Part shown: in pieces, positions 25,473 to 34,969 of the stretch
Numbering within the stretch: position 1 is the first letter of the stretch
How the letters are laid out: every line of letters begins with the position of its first letter
From: Bifidobacterium boum
GTDB lineage: Bacteria; Actinomycetota; Actinomycetes; Actinomycetales; Bifidobacteriaceae
Reading direction: 5' to 3'
NCBI RefSeq assembly: GCF_000741535.1
Contig: NZ_JGYQ01000015.1
Location: 1-64,000, forward strand
DNA length: 64,000 nt
The notes under the pieces: generated by a model
What the model saw: only the letters and a program-made list of their open reading frames with translations
Told to the model about the DNA's origin: nothing
Databases searched by the model: none
Translations under genes and position numbers: made by a program

Positions 25473-27673
25473 AAACCGCTTGGAAACTGTTTATCGGGGA
25501 CATGCGCCGCATGTTCAGCAACGTCGTCACCATCATCATCGTGATCGGACTGGTGGTTATCCCCGGCCTGTTCACATGGTTCAACGTCGCCGCCGCATGG
25601 GATCCGTTCGCCAACCTCAACCAGCTGAAAATCGCCGTAGCGAACACCGACAAAGGCTACAAAAGCGACCTGATACCGGTGCGGATCACCGTAGGCGACA
25701 ATGTCGTCAACGCATTGCGTTCCAACGACCAGCTTGACTGGACCATCACCAGCAAAGATGATGCGATCGACGGGGCGAAATCCGGCAAATACTATGCAGC
25801 CGTCATCATTCCATCCAGCTTCAGCAAAGACATGATGACGTTCTTCTCCAAAGACGTTCGGCACGCAAAACTCACGTATTACACAAACGAGAAAATCAAC
25901 GCGGTCGCACCGAAAATCACCGGGCAAGGCGCCGACCAGGTAGCAGCCCAAGTGAACCGGACCTTCGCGCAAACCATCGCAAGCGTCGCGCTCAGCGTCG
26001 CCAGCGACTTGTCCAACGAACTGAACAGCCCGAAGGCAACCAAACTGCTCACCACGTTCAACGCGAATATCGGCGATATGGCCGGACAGCTGAACGACGC
26101 CTCCTCCATGCTCACTACATTTGCCGGCTTGACCGGCACCGCACAATCCCTGCTGTCCAGCTCAAACCAGCTGCTTGACAACCTGTCCGTAAGCGCGAAA
26201 AACGCCGACGACACCTTAGGCGGCACCAAGCAGGGCGTCAAAGACATCACCGAGGCGATGACCACCTCGTCCAAAGCCCTGACCCGGGCGTTCAACACCA
26301 GCAGTTCCAGCTACCAAGCGGTCGCCGACACCATCGGGACCACGCTGGACAACGCGGGCGCCAGCGCTTCCGACACGTCGGCAAGCCTGAGAAGCCAAGC
26401 CAACATCATCAACCAGCAGATCACCGACTTCCAGTCGCTCAGAAACAGCATCGCCTCAATCACTCTGCCGGACATGACCGATACGGCCGCGCACGACCGT
26501 ATCATCGCTGCACGTGACGCGGTGCTCGGCAGACTCGACACCGCCATCGCCACACAGACCAAAGTCCGCGACGCCATCACCGCGGCCGCTGACACCGTTG
26601 ATTCGGGCAAGGCGAACGCCGAATCGCAACGCGACGACATCACCAAACTCGCCAAACAAGCGCAACAGGCGATCAGCGGCCTGAAAACCAGCTACACGAA
26701 AGAACTCAAACCGCAAATCACCTCACTGACCGACTCCATCACCAGCGTGAGCACGACGTTGGACAGTGGATCCGACACACTGGATTCCACGCTGAACGAT
26801 TTGGACACCACCACCCAGACGGCGGGCGACGCGTTGACCAGCATTCGCAAGGTCCTGACCTCCACGGCCACACTGCTGCGCGACAACGGCACACGGTTGA
26901 GCAAACTCAATGACAGTCTCGCGCAAGCGCTCAACAGCGGCGATATGAGCGAAGTACGCAGTATTCTCGGCAACAATCCGGAAACCCTCGCCGCCTCACT
27001 CGCCGCACCTGTCAAAGTCAGCAGGAAAGCCCTCTTCCCCATCGGTTCGTTCGGCACCGGACTGACGCCGTTCTACACGTTCCTCCCGTTGTGGGTGGGC
27101 GCACTGCTGCTGGCCGTCACCCTGAAAACCCAGGTGTCGTCACGCATCCGCAAAGAACTCGGCGACCCGAAGCCGCACGTGTTGTTCTTCGGCCATTACG
27201 GCGTATTCGCAGTGCTCGCACTCCTGCAAAGCACGTTCTCATGCGGCGGCACGCTGCTGTTCCTGCGCGTGCACGCCGTCCACCCGCTGCTGTTCATGCT
27301 CACCGGATGGTTGAGTTCACTGGTGTACTCGTTCTTCATGTACGCGATGGTCGTGAGCTTCTACAATGTCGGCAAAGCCATCGGCGTCATCATGCTCGCC
27401 ATGCAGATTTCCGGGTCTGGCGGCGGCTACCCGTTGCAAATTCTGCCGCATTTCACCACACAAATCAGCCCGTTCCTGCCGGCCACGCATTCCATCACCG
27501 CCATGCGCGCCGCCACCGCCGGAATCTACGGCAACGAATACTGGATCGCCATGGGCAAACTGGCGTTGTTCCTCATCCCCGCGCTGCTAGTCGGTCTCGT
27601 AATCCGCAAGCCGGTTATGCGATTCAACCGTTGGTATGCGCACACGCTTGAGGAGACAAAAGTCATCCAGTAA
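25469..27673 (+). CDS. YhgE/Pip family membrane protein 2
   Basis: 734 aa, paralogue of the preceding gene with the same layout. The N-terminal helix contains VIPGLFTWFNVAAAWDPF (family hallmark). A long extracellular coiled-coil-like region and a C-terminal six-helix block follow (LWVGALLLAVTLK; QISGSGGGYPLQILPHF; NPLLPATHSI-like PFLPATHSITAMRAA). Translational coupling to the first gene and tandem placement suggest a heteromeric complex. The ABC-2-like C-terminus suggests export or envelope function, but no ATPase is encoded nearby. Confidence 0.85.
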   Translation: MKTAWKLFIGDMRRMFSNVVTIIIVIGLVVIPGLFTWFNVAAAWDPFANLNQLKIAVANTDKGYKSDLIPVRITVGDNVVNALRSNDQLDWTITSKDDAIDGAKSGKYYAAVIIPSSFSKDMMTFFSKDVRHAKLTYYTNEKINAVAPKITGQGADQVAAQVNRTFAQTIASVALSVASDLSNELNSPKATKLLTTFNANIGDMAGQLNDASSMLTTFAGLTGTAQSLLSSSNQLLDNLSVSAKNADDTLGGTKQGVKDITEAMTTSSKALTRAFNTSSSSYQAVADTIGTTLDNAGASASDTSASLRSQANIINQQITDFQSLRNSIASITLPDMTDTAAHDRIIAARDAVLGRLDTAIATQTKVRDAITAAADTVDSGKANAESQRDDITKLAKQAQQAISGLKTSYTKELKPQITSLTDSITSVSTTLDSGSDTLDSTLNDLDTTTQTAGDALTSIRKVLTSTATLLRDNGTRLSKLNDSLAQALNSGDMSEVRSILGNNPETLAASLAAPVKVSRKALFPIGSFGTGLTPFYTFLPLWVGALLLAVTLKTQVSSRIRKELGDPKPHVLFFGHYGVFAVLALLQSTFSCGGTLLFLRVHAVHPLLFMLTGWLSSLVYSFFMYAMVVSFYNVGKAIGVIMLAMQISGSGGGYPLQILPHFTTQISPFLPATHSITAMRAATAGIYGNEYWIAMGKLALFLIPALLVGLVIRKPVMRFNRWYAHTLEETKVIQ

Positions 27674-27760
27674 TCCGGCAATCCACGGCGGAACGCAATC
27701 GGCCGGCACGGCCGTCCGCCGGCACCACGAGCAGAGAGAACAGAACACGAGGCAACAACG

Positions 27761-28423
27761 ATGAGCAACATAACGGAAGATTCAAGCCAAACCGGCGGAT
27801 CCTCCATACTGGAACATGCAACCGCCGTGGCGGTCGATTCGCCGCGGGCACGGACACTCGAACAGCGGAGGGAACGGCGTCGGGAAGAAACCGATAGGAA
27901 AATCCTGCAAGCCACGTTGCATATCGTAGCCACGCAAGGCATTGGGGCTGTGACCATTGAAGAAGTCGCCCGACGCAGCGGAGTCGCGAAAACCACTATT
28001 TACCGCCGATATCGCAATACCGACGATATGCTGCGCCGGCTGAGCACCATGCAATGGCCCGCAAGCATCATCACTCCCACTAATCTCGAGCCCAGCCGCG
28101 GCAACCTGCAGCATATGCTCGAAGCCGCCACAACCCGCTTCGACGAGGAAATCGGGCTCAAAGCCGTCGGCGTGGTACTGTCTGCGAACAACGGGTATTT
28201 CGAGCAGATCGTCCAGCAAGTGATTCAGCCGGTCAAACAGCGATTCGCCGAGTTTTTCGCACAAGGACAGCAAGCCGGAGTGTTCCGGGGCGGATTGGAT
28301 TTGAGTTTCATTTTCGCGACCATTGTCGGATCGATGATGGCGAATCAGGCACTCACCGATGAAACCGGCATGTCGTGGGCGGCGAAGATGACCGATTTGC
28401 TGTGGCCGATGATCGCCGCGTGA
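27761..28423 (+). CDS. TetR-family transcriptional regulator
   Basis: 220 aa. The TetR N-terminal helix-turn-helix is at about residues 45-90 (RKILQATLHIVATQG, then AVTIEEVARRSGVAKTTIY). A C-terminal ligand-binding domain of the usual length follows. A polar extension of about 40 residues precedes the DNA-binding domain. It lies 87 bp behind the YhgE pair on the same strand and is the obvious local regulator of that pair; the palindrome at 22827-22838 is a candidate operator. Convergent with the iron operon. Confidence 0.85.
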   Translation: MSNITEDSSQTGGSSILEHATAVAVDSPRARTLEQRRERRREETDRKILQATLHIVATQGIGAVTIEEVARRSGVAKTTIYRRYRNTDDMLRRLSTMQWPASIITPTNLEPSRGNLQHMLEAATTRFDEEIGLKAVGVVLSANNGYFEQIVQQVIQPVKQRFAEFFAQGQQAGVFRGGLDLSFIFATIVGSMMANQALTDETGMSWAAKMTDLLWPMIAA

Positions 28424-28490
28424 GCGTCGGTGTGATTGGAAAGTGATGGCTGCCGCGATGTGGTAGTGCCATCGGGAGGATTCCGCTTGC

Positions 28491-28585
28491 GGTGTGACTG
28501 TTTGGTCGCACCGCGGGCCGGTACCGGTGAAGAACCCGGCATCCGCCCCGGCACCCCGGCCGCCATGCAACCAAACAGTCACACC
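28491..28585. terminator. Long inverted repeat between convergent genes (repeat family A)
   Basis: Perfect 16-bp arms GGTGTGACTGTTTGGT (28491-28506) and ACCAAACAGTCACACC (28570-28585) enclose a GC-rich loop with its own GCCGGTACCGGTG palindrome. Positioned between the TetR gene and the convergent iron operon, it could end transcription from both sides. The GTGTGACTG core relates it to the REP-like units at 7, 37, 41 and 46.8 kb. Confidence 0.5.
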
Positions 28586-28616
28586 CCAGGCAGATATTCC
28601 CTACCGGCATCTACCG

Positions 28617-29273
28617 TCACTGAGAGGCTTGCTCTCTGGCGGTTTCGAGGGCTTTGTTGAACGCTTCGGTCGTCCAGCTCGCACCGGCAACTGTATCCAC
28701 GCTCAGCCCTTTGAGTTGTTTGCCGACCACCACGCCGGGAATCGCCTTGGCGAACGCGTCCTGATGCTTCTTGGAAACCGGTGTGAACGGGTGGCCTGTC
28801 ACCTTGATATCCGTGATGCTCTGATCCTTGATCGTAACCTTCACGTCAATGGAATCCTCGCTCACCGGACCATACGTGCTGGTCACGTCGTACGTGCCGT
28901 CACGGTAATCACCGGAATCCTTGCCGTCCGCTGACGCGGACGCCGATGGGGATGACTGCCCGGACAGCGACGACCAGCCGGAGGAGCCGGTGGCACCGGC
29001 CGTATTCCCGGAACCTGACGAGGCCGAAGCATCCGGGGAAGCGCTTGATTCGCCCGAGTTGCCCGCATACTCGTCGTTCATCGGAATCGCCTCTGAGCTT
29101 CCGCACCCACCAAGCAAGGAGGTTGCGGCAACCAGTCCGACCGCAGCCAACGCCACGCTACGACGACCGCGCCCAGCCATGCCACCAGTCATGCCACCGG
29201 CCACGTGCCCGCCATCATGCCGCGTCTTGTCCGGTTCAACAGCCGGCCCATCATTCTGCCGTTTCCACATCAC
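28617..29273 (-). CDS. FMN-binding domain lipoprotein of the iron operon
   Basis: About 218 aa. An N-terminal cytosolic stretch and hydrophobic segment end in the lipobox LLGGC (residues about 53-57), then a Ser/Gly linker and a C-terminal FMN_bind domain. The domain contains [14 protein letters not shown], the flavinylation motif in which a Ser or Thr receives FMN through ApbE. GGAGGTGAC lies 5' of the GTG at 29273. Last gene of the operon, overlapping the ATPase stop. It probably passes electrons at the outer membrane face, for instance to reduce ferric iron before uptake. Confidence 0.8.
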   Translation of the reverse strand: MMWKRQNDGPAVEPDKTRHDGGHVAGGMTGGMAGRGRRSVALAAVGLVAATSLLGGCGSSEAIPMNDEYAGNSGESSASPDASASSGSGNTAGATGSSGWSSLSGQSSPSASASADGKDSGDYRDGTYDVTSTYGPVSEDSIDVKVTIKDQSITDIKVTGHPFTPVSKKHQDAFAKAIPGVVVGKQLKGLSVDTVAGASWTTEAFNKALETAREQASQ

Positions 29274-30115
29274 CGTACGTCACCTCCGGTTTTCGCTGTT
29301 TTGGTGGGATCGTTGAAATCGACCGGCAGATCACCATGCTGTGCACCCTCCACCTGGGCATCGGTGGATGCGGGACGCCCACCCATCGCTTCGTACTGTG
29401 CGCGAGCCTCGTCACTATTCCACTTCTCCCCGACCAGCACTCCGTGGTTGAGCATGATTTCACGCTGTGCACACGAGGCGACGAGCGCATCATGCGTGAC
29501 CACGATGATTGTGGTGCCCTGCTCGTGCAACGTACGGAACAAGTCGAGCACGATACGCTCGTTCTTCTCATCCAGATTACCGGTCGGTTCATCCGCGAGA
29601 ATCAGTTTCGGACAGTTGATCAACGCCCGCGCGATGCACACGCGCTGCTGCTCGCCGCCTGACAGCTGGCTGGGCAGATGGTGGGCGCGATCCTTCAACC
29701 CGACCTTGTCGAGCGCTTCAAGCGCCTGCCGCTCATCGACCACGGAATGGTAGTATTGCGCGACCATCACGTTCTCCGCCGCCGTCAAATGCGGCACAAG
29801 ATAGAACTTTTGGAACACCAACCCGATAACATCTTTACGCACGTCGGCAAGCTGCCCCGCGTTCAAATCCTCAAGCCGCCGCCCTTCAAGCCTGACCGTT
29901 CCTTCGGTCGGCGTATCCAGGCATCCGATGATGTTCATCAGCGTGGTTTTACCCGAGCCTGACGAGCCGACAATCGCCAGCCATTCGCCCTGCGGCACGG
30001 TGAGACTCAAATCGTCGACAGCATGCACATCCCCGTAGATCTTTGAAATATGGTCCAGTTCCAGCAGCATGCCGCCATCGTTGACGTTACCGCGTTCCGA
30101 TTGTTCCTTGTTCAT
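29270..30115 (-). CDS. ABC transporter ATP-binding protein (MacB/LolD-like) of the iron operon
   Basis: About 281 aa from the ATG at 30115 (AGGGAG 5 nt upstream). Walker [16 protein letters not shown] near residue 50, Q-loop [12 protein letters not shown], signature LSGGEQQR, Walker [13 protein letters not shown] and switch His VVTHD are all intact, as in MacB/FtsE/LolD ATPases that energise FtsX-like permeases. An extra C-terminal tail of about 50 residues is rich in Asp, Gly and Ala. Co-transcribed with the two permeases upstream. Confidence 0.88.
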   Translation of the reverse strand: MNKEQSERGNVNDGGMLLELDHISKIYGDVHAVDDLSLTVPQGEWLAIVGSSGSGKTTLMNIIGCLDTPTEGTVRLEGRRLEDLNAGQLADVRKDVIGLVFQKFYLVPHLTAAENVMVAQYYHSVVDERQALEALDKVGLKDRAHHLPSQLSGGEQQRVCIARALINCPKLILADEPTGNLDEKNERIVLDLFRTLHEQGTTIIVVTHDALVASCAQREIMLNHGVLVGEKWNSDEARAQYEAMGGRPASTDAQVEGAQHGDLPVDFNDPTKTAKTGGDVR

Positions 30116-30184
30116 TGCCACTCCCTGATATGTGCCGTATTGTGTTGATTTTCGATCGGCTGATGCCGTTCATTCCAGCCACGC

Positions 30185-31423
30185 TTATTCCTCCCGCAGC
30201 ACGACCGCGGGATCGATTCGTGAGGCACGCCGCACCGGCGATACAGACGCCAGCACCGCCACAATCACGCTGAGCGCCAGCGAGCCGACAGCCAGCGGCC
30301 AATCAATGCCAAGAGTCCGCCCGAAAACCGCGGAAGTCAGCAGCCGGGCGAGCAGATGACCGATCGCCGTACCCAACAATCCGCCAATCAAGCCATACAA
30401 CGCTGATTCCACATAGAATTCAGCACCGATACTGCCCGCGGACGCACCGAGCGCCTTACGCAAGCCAATCTCATTGCGCCGCTGGGCGACGATGGACGAA
30501 ATGGTTGTAGAAACACCAACCAACGTCAACGCAAGCACCACGAATGACACCATCCAGAACAGGGTGCGCAGCATGGTGATGATACGCGTGTCCGATGAGG
30601 TGATTTTGGTGACCTGTTGCGCCCGCACGTGCATCGAGGTCATATCGTTGATGCTGCGCACGACTTGCGAAACGTCCGCCGCACCCGACGAGTATTCGAT
30701 GACGTCCACGCCTCGCGTGCCGCCGGCCAGATTGTCGACGTCTGAAGCGAGCGCATAGATGATGGCGTCTTCTGAACCGCCCGTGTCGACGATGCCGGAG
30801 ACGCGAAATTCGGTGCCGCCAGTGCCGAGCATACTTCCCGAATCGTTTGACACTGAGGATGCCATACGGGGTTTTGGCGCACCGGTGTTGTCTGCCGCAC
30901 GATACCCGATGGTGATGCGCGAGCCGACGGTCAATCCCATTGCGTCGGCGACGTCACGCCCGACCATCACGCTGCCGGCTTCCGGCCACGCCCCGTTCAC
31001 ATTCCAATGGTGGTTCAGGTTGCGTACTTGAGTGGGGTTCACGCCGGCCAGCACATATGACGACGCATTCACGCGAACGTTTTCATACCGGTATGTCGCG
31101 TATGCCGCTGTCCCTTTGGCACGCACCATTTCGGTCGTATGTTTGACCATCGCTTGACCGATCCCGGTTTTCCCGTTGCCGTCCTCAATGGGCGTGACGA
31201 TCAGGTTCGCGCCGTATGAGCGCATTTCCTCACTCATCCGCTGTGGTACAGCGATGCATGTCGCAGCCAGGCAGAACAGTGTCGCCGCCCCGACCGTGGA
31301 CGCGATAACCGCCATGACTGCTCTGCCGCGGCGGCGGAATATCGCACCCCACAGCATGACGAGGAACATCCGCGTGTTGGTCATCGTCGTCGTGTTGACA
31401 GGGTTGTCTTTTTTACCGGCCAT
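30185..31423 (-). CDS. FtsX/MacB-like ABC permease 2 of the iron operon
   Basis: 412 aa. N-terminal membrane helix (GRAVMAVIASTVGAATLFCL), a large extracytoplasmic MacB-PCD-like domain, then three C-terminal helices with the FtsX signature RRNEIGLRKALGASAG and SPVRRASRIDPAVVLREE. GGAGG precedes the ATG, which overlaps the end of permease 1. FtsX-type permeases couple ATP hydrolysis to work in the envelope rather than to substrate passage, which suits a role in iron loading or electron supply. Confidence 0.85.
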   Translation of the reverse strand: MAGKKDNPVNTTTMTNTRMFLVMLWGAIFRRRGRAVMAVIASTVGAATLFCLAATCIAVPQRMSEEMRSYGANLIVTPIEDGNGKTGIGQAMVKHTTEMVRAKGTAAYATYRYENVRVNASSYVLAGVNPTQVRNLNHHWNVNGAWPEAGSVMVGRDVADAMGLTVGSRITIGYRAADNTGAPKPRMASSVSNDSGSMLGTGGTEFRVSGIVDTGGSEDAIIYALASDVDNLAGGTRGVDVIEYSSGAADVSQVVRSINDMTSMHVRAQQVTKITSSDTRIITMLRTLFWMVSFVVLALTLVGVSTTISSIVAQRRNEIGLRKALGASAGSIGAEFYVESALYGLIGGLLGTAIGHLLARLLTSAVFGRTLGIDWPLAVGSLALSVIVAVLASVSPVRRASRIDPAVVLREE

Positions 31424-32726
31424 GCAGCACCTCCGCGGGGTGAACGCTCAGGATGGAACGAATGGATGACAGTGAGGCGACGCACACCACGACCGCCAAC
31501 AATACGAACACCAGCAGGTAGACCATCGGCCGCATGGTGATGCTTGAGCCGAAGACCACGTGGCCGATGATTTGCGCCAGCCCTGAGCCGACGGCGCCGC
31601 CGACCAGTGCGCCAGCCAGGGACACGGTCGCGGTTTCCGCGAGCATCAGTCGCGATACTTTGCTGTCGGTCGCGCCGAGTGCTTTCAGGAGTGCCAGTTC
31701 GCTGGAACGTTCCGTGATCGAAGCGGCCATAAGGTTCGCGACCGCGACCGCCGCGGCGATCAGGGTGAGCGCGGTCATCAGAATCATGACTGCCCGCGTC
31801 TTGTTGAGCACGTTACCTTGCAACGCGGCGACTTGCCGCACCTGTTTTGCGACGGCTCCTGGCAGCGCTTCTTCGATCTGATAGGCGATCGAACTGGGGT
31901 ATGCAGTGCAATACCATGTTTCCCATTCGTCTTGGCTGAGCGCCGCCGGGTTTTTGGCGGCTTTGCGAGCCAAATCGTTGTCCGGTGTGGTGAGTGCTTT
32001 CACTTCGATCTTGTTTACGCTGTCAGGCTGTCCGGCGAGCGTCTGGGTTACCGTGGTCGGCGTGTAGATGGCGTTGTCGTCGTTGTCGCCGGACGTGTAT
32101 TGTCCGACGATGGTGATGGCTTGCGCGCGCCCGTTTTTGCCCAGTGTGATGGTGTCGCCGGTTCGCACGCCGAGTCTGGCGGCGGCTTTGGATCCGATCA
32201 TGCCTTCCGCCGCACCGTCTTTGGGCCACCTGCCGCTGGTTTTCCACCATGAGCGCATGCCGTCTTGGACGCCGACGACGGTGGTTTCGCCTGAGGCGAG
32301 GTGCAGGGTTTTGTTGAACCATGTGCCGACGAGTGGGGTATCCGTACCGTTCACACTGGCGTGGATGGTCAGTTCCGGCGCGAAATTGGTGATGTTGTAC
32401 GCCCAGAAGATCTTTTTGATGTTGCTGGCGTCGGATTCGTTGAGGAAGGCGGTCGGGTCCTGGCTGGAGGCCGCCCCGTTGTTGCCGTTGTCTGTTCCGC
32501 CGCCCCCTGCGCCGTACAGGTCGGTGACGACGGCGTTGGCTTTGGGTTGGACGACGATATTCGAGCCGTACGTGGTCAGTTCGGCGGTGAGTTTGTCGCC
32601 GACGTCGAACACGACGCCGAGCATGGCGACGGATACCGCGGCGGATAGGCCCACGGTCAGCGCGATGAGCAGCCGTTTGCGTAGCTGTCGGCTGAAGGAG
32701 CGGGCCACCATTCGTGTAAAGAACAT
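31413..32726 (-). CDS. FtsX/MacB-like ABC permease 1 of the iron operon
   Basis: 437 aa with the same four-helix layout: N-terminal helix (LLIALTVGLSAAVSVAML), extracytoplasmic domain (about residues 45-300), C-terminal helices with ITERSSELALLKALGATDSK and a final SVHPAEVLHG. It is distinct from the following permease, so the transporter is probably a heterodimer. GGAGAC-type box upstream. It lies 15 bp behind the DUF2318 gene. Confidence 0.85.
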   Translation of the reverse strand: MFFTRMVARSFSRQLRKRLLIALTVGLSAAVSVAMLGVVFDVGDKLTAELTTYGSNIVVQPKANAVVTDLYGAGGGGTDNGNNGAASSQDPTAFLNESDASNIKKIFWAYNITNFAPELTIHASVNGTDTPLVGTWFNKTLHLASGETTVVGVQDGMRSWWKTSGRWPKDGAAEGMIGSKAAARLGVRTGDTITLGKNGRAQAITIVGQYTSGDNDDNAIYTPTTVTQTLAGQPDSVNKIEVKALTTPDNDLARKAAKNPAALSQDEWETWYCTAYPSSIAYQIEEALPGAVAKQVRQVAALQGNVLNKTRAVMILMTALTLIAAAVAVANLMAASITERSSELALLKALGATDSKVSRLMLAETATVSLAGALVGGAVGSGLAQIIGHVVFGSSITMRPMVYLLVFVLLAVVVCVASLSSIRSILSVHPAEVLHGR

Positions 32727-32741
32727 GGGGTCTCCTTGTGG

Positions 32742-34010
32742 TTATTGGAAGTGTGAGCTGAGCGCGTCCAGGTCAGCGGTTTGGATGGTGATCTTTCCGC
32801 CGCCTGCCTGGTATGGCAGTGGCACTGGGTTGCATCCGCCTTTGAAGCCGATGGTGGCGAGGTTGATGGCGACATCGCATTTCTTGCAGATGATTTTTCC
32901 GTCTTTCTCGTAGTATCCGGCGTCACCGCAGTTTTCGCACGCGTCCAGGCCGACACCGTAAGCGCCGCCATTTTTCTTGATGATGATGAAGCGCATCACC
33001 GTACCGTCTTTTGCTTTGTATTGGAAGCGGTGCAGGTGTCCGTCGGCGACTTGCGCGACGGTGATGGTCGCTACGCCGTTTTTCAGCGAGTATTGTTCCG
33101 GCGGGGACAATGTGACGGTCTGCCGGGTGGCGGCAACGCCGACCGTCAATGCGAAGCTCACGCCGATCATAGCGATCAGGCTCCATACCGCCGCGGCGAT
33201 TGCGTGACGACGGAACGCCCGGTGTTTGCGGCTTTGTGCGGCATCCACGCCATGTGAGGGCATGCGCATCCCCGCCACGATGGACGCGATAGCCGGAACA
33301 GCGAACACCCATGCTTGGGCTTGGATGAGCCAGGACGCGTGGTTGATGAGCCAAACCAGCATCCGGAATACAGTGCCGTGCAGCATCACCATGCCGCCTT
33401 GTGCGATTTGCAGGATGGCGGTCAGATGCTGGATGGCGGTCAACGCCACTACGACCGCTGTCGCGAAGGTGAAGGCGGGCTGGCCGGCTGTGGAGCGCAT
33501 GGTCCGGCAGATTGCCGCCACGATGATGGATGCGCCGATGCCAAGCAGGAATCCGAGCGCGCGTAACAGCATGTCCGAAGTGAAGGGGGATTCGCCGGGT
33601 TCGACGAACGCGGTCAATTGTAGGATCACGTCCGGTAGGGCGTAGAACACGCTGAGCGCGATGCATAGCGCGGCAACGGCATTGGCCGCGTGAAGCAGGC
33701 CGGCATGCTGCTGCCAATGTGTGGTGAGGCGACGTGAGTTGATGACGATGGCAACGGTCGCGATATCCATGATTACGGCGGCGAGCAGTACGGGGAAGTT
33801 CACTGCCGACCGCTGGTTGATTATCGAGGTCGCACGTGCAGCGGCGAAGATGATGGCTGCGAGCAGACCGATGATCAGCCCCCAACGGCGCCATGCGGCG
33901 CTGGCGGGCTTGTCTCGGCCTTCACCGATGTCGAGTGTCACGCCCAGGCTCATCACCAGTAACGCGACGGGCAGGGTGCCTGGCATGGCGCTGACGAATT
34001 GGTTGAGCAT
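32742..34010 (-). CDS. Membrane protein with DUF2318 Fe-S-like C-terminal domain
   Basis: 422 aa. Seven or eight hydrophobic segments in the first 260 residues, a further helix (AVWSLIAMIGVSFALTVGV), then the extracytoplasmic DUF2318 domain. That domain has conserved cysteines CENCGDAGYYEKDG, CKKCDVAIN and FKGGCNPVPLP. The family is a constant member of P19/FTR1 iron-import clusters, and its cysteines are proposed to hold iron or a haem/Fe-S-like centre. It follows the P19 gene at 200 bp on the same strand. Confidence 0.85.
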   Translation of the reverse strand: MLNQFVSAMPGTLPVALLVMSLGVTLDIGEGRDKPASAAWRRWGLIIGLLAAIIFAAARATSIINQRSAVNFPVLLAAVIMDIATVAIVINSRRLTTHWQQHAGLLHAANAVAALCIALSVFYALPDVILQLTAFVEPGESPFTSDMLLRALGFLLGIGASIIVAAICRTMRSTAGQPAFTFATAVVVALTAIQHLTAILQIAQGGMVMLHGTVFRMLVWLINHASWLIQAQAWVFAVPAIASIVAGMRMPSHGVDAAQSRKHRAFRRHAIAAAVWSLIAMIGVSFALTVGVAATRQTVTLSPPEQYSLKNGVATITVAQVADGHLHRFQYKAKDGTVMRFIIIKKNGGAYGVGLDACENCGDAGYYEKDGKIICKKCDVAINLATIGFKGGCNPVPLPYQAGGGKITIQTADLDALSSHFQ

Positions 34011-34210
34011 CTGTTGCCTCTCTTGCTGTGCTTGCGGTATGTGCGATACGTATGCTTGGTGTCGCAGGTTGCATCGGATGTGCCGCGGCGGCGTGCAACG
34101 CGAAACCCTTCCTCGCTGTCTTATGCGTCGATCCGCATGGTGAGACGGCGGGAAGGGGTCGCGTCGTGTTCGCAGCCTGCCGTGGCAGGCGGGTCATAGG
34201 TTTGACGGTG

Positions 34211-34870
34211 TTACCATTGCCGCGGCGTGTAATCCCAGTTGTCGAAGGTCACTTCGATCGGTTCGGTCCAGAAATGCCCTTTGACGCCGGTCTCCTTATC
34301 CACGTGCAGCATCCAGCCTTTTTTCGCCGGGGATTCGATGGACAGCTTGAGTTTGTAGGATCCTGCTTGGTCAAGCTTGATGTTGGCGCCATAATGCGGG
34401 CCGTCGGACGCGTTCATTTGCATGAAGGTGCCGGATTGTACGGACTTGTCGGTCGACTTGTCGACGATGCTGTAATTGACGGTCAGGTCGGGGATGAAAT
34501 CGCCTTTGCCGTAGCCGAGCGACGTGCCTTTCTCGTTTGCGTGGATATCCGCCTCAAGGTGGAAGCTCGCATCCGCGGCTTTCAGCCCCATGCCGGACGG
34601 CTCCATGTCGACCGGCTGGAAGTAGACTGCGCCGACCATCAGCGGGCCGACTTCCTGATCCTGATCCGGCCCGACGGGCACCTCTTCGAAGCCTGCGCTG
34701 TTCGAAGAACTGGCGCTGTCATCGGACGAGGATGCCGACTTCGAAGAGCTGGATGATGTTTTCGCGTCGGCTGAGCCTGAACTGGCATTGGACGCGCCGC
34801 AGCCGGCAAGCGCGAGGACCCCGGACAGCACCAGCGCTGCGAGCGCGATCGCCTTGTTGTTGTTCTTCAT
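34211..34870 (-). CDS. P19/Tp34-family iron-binding lipoprotein
   Basis: 219 aa. Signal with lipobox LALAGC at residues about 18-23, a Ser-rich linker, then the P19/Tp34/FetP domain. Metal-binding residues of the family are recognisable in VYFQPVDMEPSGMG, FHLEADIHA and GPHYGANI. Such proteins bind Fe/Cu at the cell surface and feed FTR1-type permeases. It lies 99 bp behind the FTR1 gene. Box GGAGAAACC precedes the ATG at 34870. Confidence 0.88.
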   Translation of the reverse strand: MKNNNKAIALAALVLSGVLALAGCGASNASSGSADAKTSSSSSKSASSSDDSASSSNSAGFEEVPVGPDQDQEVGPLMVGAVYFQPVDMEPSGMGLKAADASFHLEADIHANEKGTSLGYGKGDFIPDLTVNYSIVDKSTDKSVQSGTFMQMNASDGPHYGANIKLDQAGSYKLKLSIESPAKKGWMLHVDKETGVKGHFWTEPIEVTFDNWDYTPRQW

Positions 34871-34969
34871 GTGGTTTCTCCTGATTTCTTCTTGTAGTGA
34901 ATTGGTTGAGGTCAGATAAGTCAGTCTGCATCATTCGCGGCGATGGGTGTCGCTTGAATGTCTGCCGGG

